Source: a virus. Taken from it: 32,944 bases of DNA. The translations under genes and the position numbers were made by a program. The DNA is taken from IMG/VR virus record IMGVR_UViG_3300025168_000335, positions 1 to 32,944 of that record; one strand, written 5' to 3'. This document shows positions 28,799 through 32,944 of the stretch, one piece after another (the stretch's first letter is position 1; each line of letters starts with the position of its first letter). The notes beneath the pieces were generated by a model. The model was not told where the DNA came from. It did no database searches and saw only the letters and a list, made by a program, of their open reading frames with translations.

Positions 28799-31060
28799 AT
28801 GGGAACACCAACTGCAAAATCATTCATAGACGGAAGAGCGGCAACCGACAAGATGATATATAAACGTGCATTAACAAAGCTGTACGGCCTCTCTGCAGAT
28901 CAAATGAGCATCTTTTGGCCAACCATCCAAAACACTGCAGATGGAGTAATGCCTGATGGAACAATTGCACAAAATAATGATGATATTCGTTTGATTAAAG
29001 GAGATCCGTTACGTACACCAACCGGAGTAATTGAATATAAAGAAGAAACACCAGATGAAAACTTTCCTCTTAAAGTTTCTTTAGAATCAATTAAATATGA
29101 TGCGGAATCATTTAATGCAGCAGTTGATACTTCTTTTGAAGAATATGAAATTGCAAATATTCCATCAATGGATTCATTTGTTACCCCATCAGTAAATGTA
29201 TTAGATAATCTTCCTATTGATGAAGATGATCCGGAATTAATTAAAGTTGATTGGACAAATAATCCAGAAGAAGAAGACCAACCAAAAACGGCAACCGATG
29301 AATATGGAGATACGATACGAGTGTTAACTCAAATAAATGCAGCTGGAGACTTGACAGGAGTAGATGGAACAATGTTTGTAGTTTGGAAAGGATTCAAATA
29401 CCGATTACAATATGAAAGAGATAAAGATGGAGGAGGCCGTTCTACTATGGTAGAACCATCTCTGAATTCTTCTGGTGCTGTAGATCATTCCAAATGGCGT
29501 TCAAGAGATGGTGAACAGGTATATCCTCCATATACACCAACTAAAAGAATAGCAGGATTAACAAATTCTATAGCAGGAAGAAATTTAGAAGTATTTCTTA
29601 AAGATAGAGGATTAACTTACAAAAATATAGAAATTGTTCCGGCAGCTGATATCCAATCATTTCCATACGTTGATGAAATCATAGGTTATTTTTTCAGGAA
29701 TGAAGAAGACCTTACATGGGGGAGTTCATCAACAGATGGTAATACGTATAATACAAGTACAGTAGAGTATAAAGATATTATATACGAAGCTGGAGATATA
29801 ATAAAGGCAGTTAGGAATTCTGAGAACGGAAGAAAGGTATACTTACCAGGCCAACTTAGTAGGTGGACAGAATACCATCCCCACAAACTAGATAAACCAT
29901 CAAATGATGCTACAGTATATAAACCAGCTCGTACGGAAAGATCAGCATTACCATATGAAGGAGTGTTAGTCCGAGGATATGTAAATGGGAAGGCTAATAG
30001 AGACTTTACTGATATAAATAAAATTGGCCAAGATAATGATAATCTAATAGATTACTTTATGATTTTGCGTGGTACTTGGAGACAACTATGGCCATGGAGC
30101 CATATTGTAGCACACCAAGGAGGTCCACCAGCAAAAGTTCCAGATAAAACAAACAGCCAAGGTGGTTGGCAATATAATAATAAAGTCGGCCAAGATAAAA
30201 GATCAGACGTAATAGATGGATATCATGGAAATTCATATAAGATTCTAGATTGGGACCAAATGCAGCATATAGGAAATGGACTAAAAAGACAAGACTTTGG
30301 CGATGAAAATCTTGATGCATTTATAGCATCATTTGATGATCAATTACCATATCGAAATGCCTGGAAGGTAAATTGGAGTAGAGAACAAGGCCAGCCAGGA
30401 CATGAGTCTTGGCCATCTAGATTTAATGGAGGAGAAGGAAAAGATCCAACTGATTTTAAGTATGCAGAAGGATCAACCAATAATGTAGATGGAACTGCTC
30501 CAAATGAACAATACACTAGTAATGGAAGATTTACCTGGCCATATGATACTCCAGGTAGAATTTCACTTAAGTCTAGATTTACAACATGGAGAACCACTAA
30601 GGGTAAACGAGGTGGTATGGTACGTGTAAGAATTTATGATGCATCAGGTAAATATAAAGGAGTTGGAAAAACAAATAACTTTTCAGATAGAGGAGGTAGA
30701 CAACGTAATGAATATATTAATATTAATAATATAACAATGGAAAGGGGTGATACGATTCGGATGTTTGCAAAATCAAATTCTAGTAAAAGAAAACTTCATA
30801 TGCATTCAATGCAAATGGATGTACATAAAATAGAACTTACAAACCTACGTGATACAGTAGAAATTGGATATGAAAAATTATTAATATTTGGTAATGATAA
30901 TCAAGAAATGGGAATGGTTACTACCTCTCCATGGGTCGGCAAGGATGCATGGGATGCATACATTCAAGAAGGTGATTACTATAATCAAAAACATCTAGAA
31001 AAGTATAACCAATTATTTGATGCAAATCTGGTTTCACGAAGTATAAAAAAGACGGTATAA
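28799..31060 (+). CDS. Large baseplate/tail structural protein
   Basis: A 753-residue protein of unrecognised family. It opens with a helical domain (YKRALTKLYGLSADQMSIFWP), followed by acidic linkers (DEDDPELIKVDWTNNPEEEDQ) and several beta-rich, Trp-rich blocks (WRQLWPWSHIVAHQGGPP near 430; TPGRISLKSRFTTWRTTKGKRG near 585), and ends with a charged helical tail. The size and position, directly after the gp6-linked genes and three bases before the next gene, suit a wedge subunit such as the T4 gp7/gp10 position, but no homology is visible by eye. Confidence 0.65.
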   Translation: MGTPTAKSFIDGRAATDKMIYKRALTKLYGLSADQMSIFWPTIQNTADGVMPDGTIAQNNDDIRLIKGDPLRTPTGVIEYKEETPDENFPLKVSLESIKYDAESFNAAVDTSFEEYEIANIPSMDSFVTPSVNVLDNLPIDEDDPELIKVDWTNNPEEEDQPKTATDEYGDTIRVLTQINAAGDLTGVDGTMFVVWKGFKYRLQYERDKDGGGRSTMVEPSLNSSGAVDHSKWRSRDGEQVYPPYTPTKRIAGLTNSIAGRNLEVFLKDRGLTYKNIEIVPAADIQSFPYVDEIIGYFFRNEEDLTWGSSSTDGNTYNTSTVEYKDIIYEAGDIIKAVRNSENGRKVYLPGQLSRWTEYHPHKLDKPSNDATVYKPARTERSALPYEGVLVRGYVNGKANRDFTDINKIGQDNDNLIDYFMILRGTWRQLWPWSHIVAHQGGPPAKVPDKTNSQGGWQYNNKVGQDKRSDVIDGYHGNSYKILDWDQMQHIGNGLKRQDFGDENLDAFIASFDDQLPYRNAWKVNWSREQGQPGHESWPSRFNGGEGKDPTDFKYAEGSTNNVDGTAPNEQYTSNGRFTWPYDTPGRISLKSRFTTWRTTKGKRGGMVRVRIYDASGKYKGVGKTNNFSDRGGRQRNEYININNITMERGDTIRMFAKSNSSKRKLHMHSMQMDVHKIELTNLRDTVEIGYEKLLIFGNDNQEMGMVTTSPWVGKDAWDAYIQEGDYYNQKHLEKYNQLFDANLVSRSIKKTV

Positions 31061-31063
31061 TAT

Positions 31064-32944
31064 ATGTCATTAGATCAATATCTCAATAGCGAAAATATAA
31101 AAGAATCAACAAAACCAGTTGATGCATTACAACTCACACAAGAAGATCAAGATGTAATTCAATCTGAGATAATAGAGATTAAAAGCTTTGATGATCCTGC
31201 ATTAGATGAAGTATTAGAACTTCATGTATATGATTCAAATGGGCAATACATCACTAGTGATCATGAAGCAGACCATTGGAAACATTTTAGTGATGATGAT
31301 AGTTTTATACAATATCATTTATATAGGAATCTAACAGAGATAGGAATTGATCACGGTACATATAAAATTGTATTAAACTTCCTTCGTAATCTAGTAGGAG
31401 ATGAAAATAATCCAAATCTATATATTAGAGAAATATCATCAGACCGTACGGAATTAAAATGTTTAATCGCAGAAAATAATATATCAGCAAAAAGTAAGAC
31501 AGTAGATGATACTGTTGTTCCAGGTATTACTACCGAACTTCAATTGGCTCAAATGGAAACTCAAAGGCCAGAATTATGTAATCTTGAAGATAAAATGGAC
31601 TTTATATTTCTTAATAAAGGAAATAATAATCTACATCAAATAGTTAATTTTAGATGGTTTAATGATAGAAATGAATTATATGTAAAATTATACCAACCAT
31701 TACCTGAAGGAGTTAAAATAAAACAAAGATTCTGGTTATCATTACAAGTCAGACAACCATATACAGATAATACAGTTCTTTATAAAAAGGCAGTTGAGGC
31801 TCCATCATCTACATTAAAAGGACCAAACTTTGAAATAGATACAAAATTTGGTGCAATAACAGAAACTAATTTCCAAACATGGAATGATTTACTAGGAAAT
31901 AATTTATCTACTTCTCAACAAATTATAGATAAAATGTTTAGTGGTTCATTAGCCGGAGCAAAATTAGGAGTAGACTATACTGGGTTCCAAAACTTTGTAA
32001 ATTTTAGTTCTGCAAAAGAGCGGTTTGCAAACTTTAAGTATAAAGTAGAATTATTAGAATATTATAACGATCAAATAACAACATTAAATTCAGTATCAGA
32101 ATCACGAGAAGTAAATACAAATATAACATTGTATGGTAAATATAAAGATAATGTCATTGGCGGCTTTGATGGATTTGAACAATATCTATATAGAGAACAA
32201 ACAGGTAGTTATTATACCCATGGAACATCTGGATCTGCAATATATAATGAAACATTTACCATAGAACCATTTCCAAAAGTACAGTATAATGTAACAAGTT
32301 CTGCAGATGGATTTTATCCTGCAGGAACTTATAAATTACACCATTCAACATCAGATATAGCAGTAACTTGGTATAATGGATTATATTCATCTGCATCTTT
32401 ATGGGATACACATAATGATAATTCTTTAATAAGATCAGTACCTGAGCATATTAGAGATGATGCAAGCAATTCAGAGTTTGAATTATTTGTAAACATGATT
32501 GGCCATCATTATGATATCATGTGGTCATATATTAAACATCAAACAGATATATGGAATAGGGATGAACATTATGCTCATGGATTATCAAAAGATTTATTAT
32601 ATGAAACAGCCAAATCATTTGGTTGGCATTTAGTAAACGGAAATCAATCAGAAAGATTATTTGAATACTTGTTAGGAACAAATGAATTAGGTGATTTTGG
32701 AAATATTAATGATAGAAATATAGATGAAGATTTAGTTCTTTATGTTCCATTTGATGAAGGAAGACCTGACTTTGCAGCAAGAAACTTTATAGATTATAGT
32801 AATAATAGTAATCACTTAGAATCATTTAACAAGCCTGCATTTGTTAAAGGTGCACATGGTAATGGAGCACAATTTTATGGAGACCATTATCTAAAATATA
32901 ATACACCACATGATTATGGGACAGCTGATTATGCAGTATCATTT
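31064..32944 (+). CDS. Large tail protein with LamG domain, 3' partial
   Basis: An open frame from ATG 31064 to the window end: 627 codons without a stop, so the C-terminus is missing. The first 500 residues are an unrecognised beta-rich tail protein (DEVLELHVYDSNGQYITSDH, FLRNLVGDENNPNLYIREI). Residues about 475-545 (EHIRDDASNSEFELFVNMIG, YIKHQTDIWNRD, LLYETAKSFGWHL) form a helical segment. From about 563, LVLYVPFDEGRPDFAARNFIDYSNNSNHLE is the first strand pair of a LamG/concanavalin-like module, like the protein at 2505. It is likely a large baseplate-attached protein with surface-binding modules. It starts three bases after the previous stop. Confidence 0.75.
   Translation, partial: MSLDQYLNSENIKESTKPVDALQLTQEDQDVIQSEIIEIKSFDDPALDEVLELHVYDSNGQYITSDHEADHWKHFSDDDSFIQYHLYRNLTEIGIDHGTYKIVLNFLRNLVGDENNPNLYIREISSDRTELKCLIAENNISAKSKTVDDTVVPGITTELQLAQMETQRPELCNLEDKMDFIFLNKGNNNLHQIVNFRWFNDRNELYVKLYQPLPEGVKIKQRFWLSLQVRQPYTDNTVLYKKAVEAPSSTLKGPNFEIDTKFGAITETNFQTWNDLLGNNLSTSQQIIDKMFSGSLAGAKLGVDYTGFQNFVNFSSAKERFANFKYKVELLEYYNDQITTLNSVSESREVNTNITLYGKYKDNVIGGFDGFEQYLYREQTGSYYTHGTSGSAIYNETFTIEPFPKVQYNVTSSADGFYPAGTYKLHHSTSDIAVTWYNGLYSSASLWDTHNDNSLIRSVPEHIRDDASNSEFELFVNMIGHHYDIMWSYIKHQTDIWNRDEHYAHGLSKDLLYETAKSFGWHLVNGNQSERLFEYLLGTNELGDFGNINDRNIDEDLVLYVPFDEGRPDFAARNFIDYSNNSNHLESFNKPAFVKGAHGNGAQFYGDHYLKYNTPHDYGTADYAVSF

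Overview
The window looks like part of the genome of a large, strictly lytic, contractile-tailed phage (T4-like myovirus) of a Bacteroidota, probably flavobacterial, host. The phage assignment rests on recognisable T4-type products in late-gene order: a gp55-like late sigma factor, a gp5-like baseplate hub, a spike-like protein, a gp25 baseplate wedge, a gp6/baseplate-J wedge, then large tail proteins. The host inference rests on three things. Eight promoters match the Bacteroidota core promoter (TTTG or TTAG, 20 bases, TAnnTTTA). There is an Hc1-type histone-H1-like protein of the kind common in that phylum. A secreted beta-barrel protein has an SAQ signal-peptidase site and a C-terminal Phe. 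Base composition is AT-rich throughout. No integrase, transposase, CRISPR array or packaging gene is visible.

Layout. 1-706 is a gene-poor, leftward-noisy stretch with no supported gene. 707-1296 is a short leftward operon (SWIM zinc finger plus a small protein) with its own promoter; everything else reads rightward. 1469-4260 holds two putative head-targeted proteins, a LamG protein and a small partner. 4301-5583 is a host-type promoter unit with small proteins, a tRNA-Glu(TTC), a DksA-type zinc finger and a KOW/SH3-like protein. 5586-10088 is a late-promoter region of probable virion proteins plus an H1-like DNA-binding protein. 10092-11104 encodes an outer-membrane beta-barrel and a small two-helix membrane protein behind structured leaders, ending in a strong terminator. 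11140-16670 is a run of small genes, each unit headed by a near-copy of one promoter, with a PNKP-type phosphatase, a methyltransferase and a UV-damage endonuclease (UvsE). 16787-21219 carries a membrane coiled-coil protein, a Zn protein, ClpP, an HD hydrolase and the late sigma factor. 21250-32944 is the baseplate/tail block, cut by the window end.

How it fits together. Host-type promoters (N20 spacer, A-rich leaders, mostly no Shine-Dalgarno) head regulatory, nucleic-acid and unknown small genes. A second motif, CATATTTATATTAAA, heads virion genes that mostly carry GGAG-type ribosome sites and is the natural candidate target of the gp55-like sigma factor encoded here. Seven proteins share an N-terminal amphipathic peptide (xxIIKEEVxxxLxE) that ends, in most cases, at a match to the T4 prohead-protease site (L/I)xE|(A/G). 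This resembles the capsid-targeting sequence of T4 internal proteins and suggests an undescribed set of co-packaged, possibly ejected, proteins. That is the most interesting candidate system here. All functional names come from reading motifs by eye; no database search was run.
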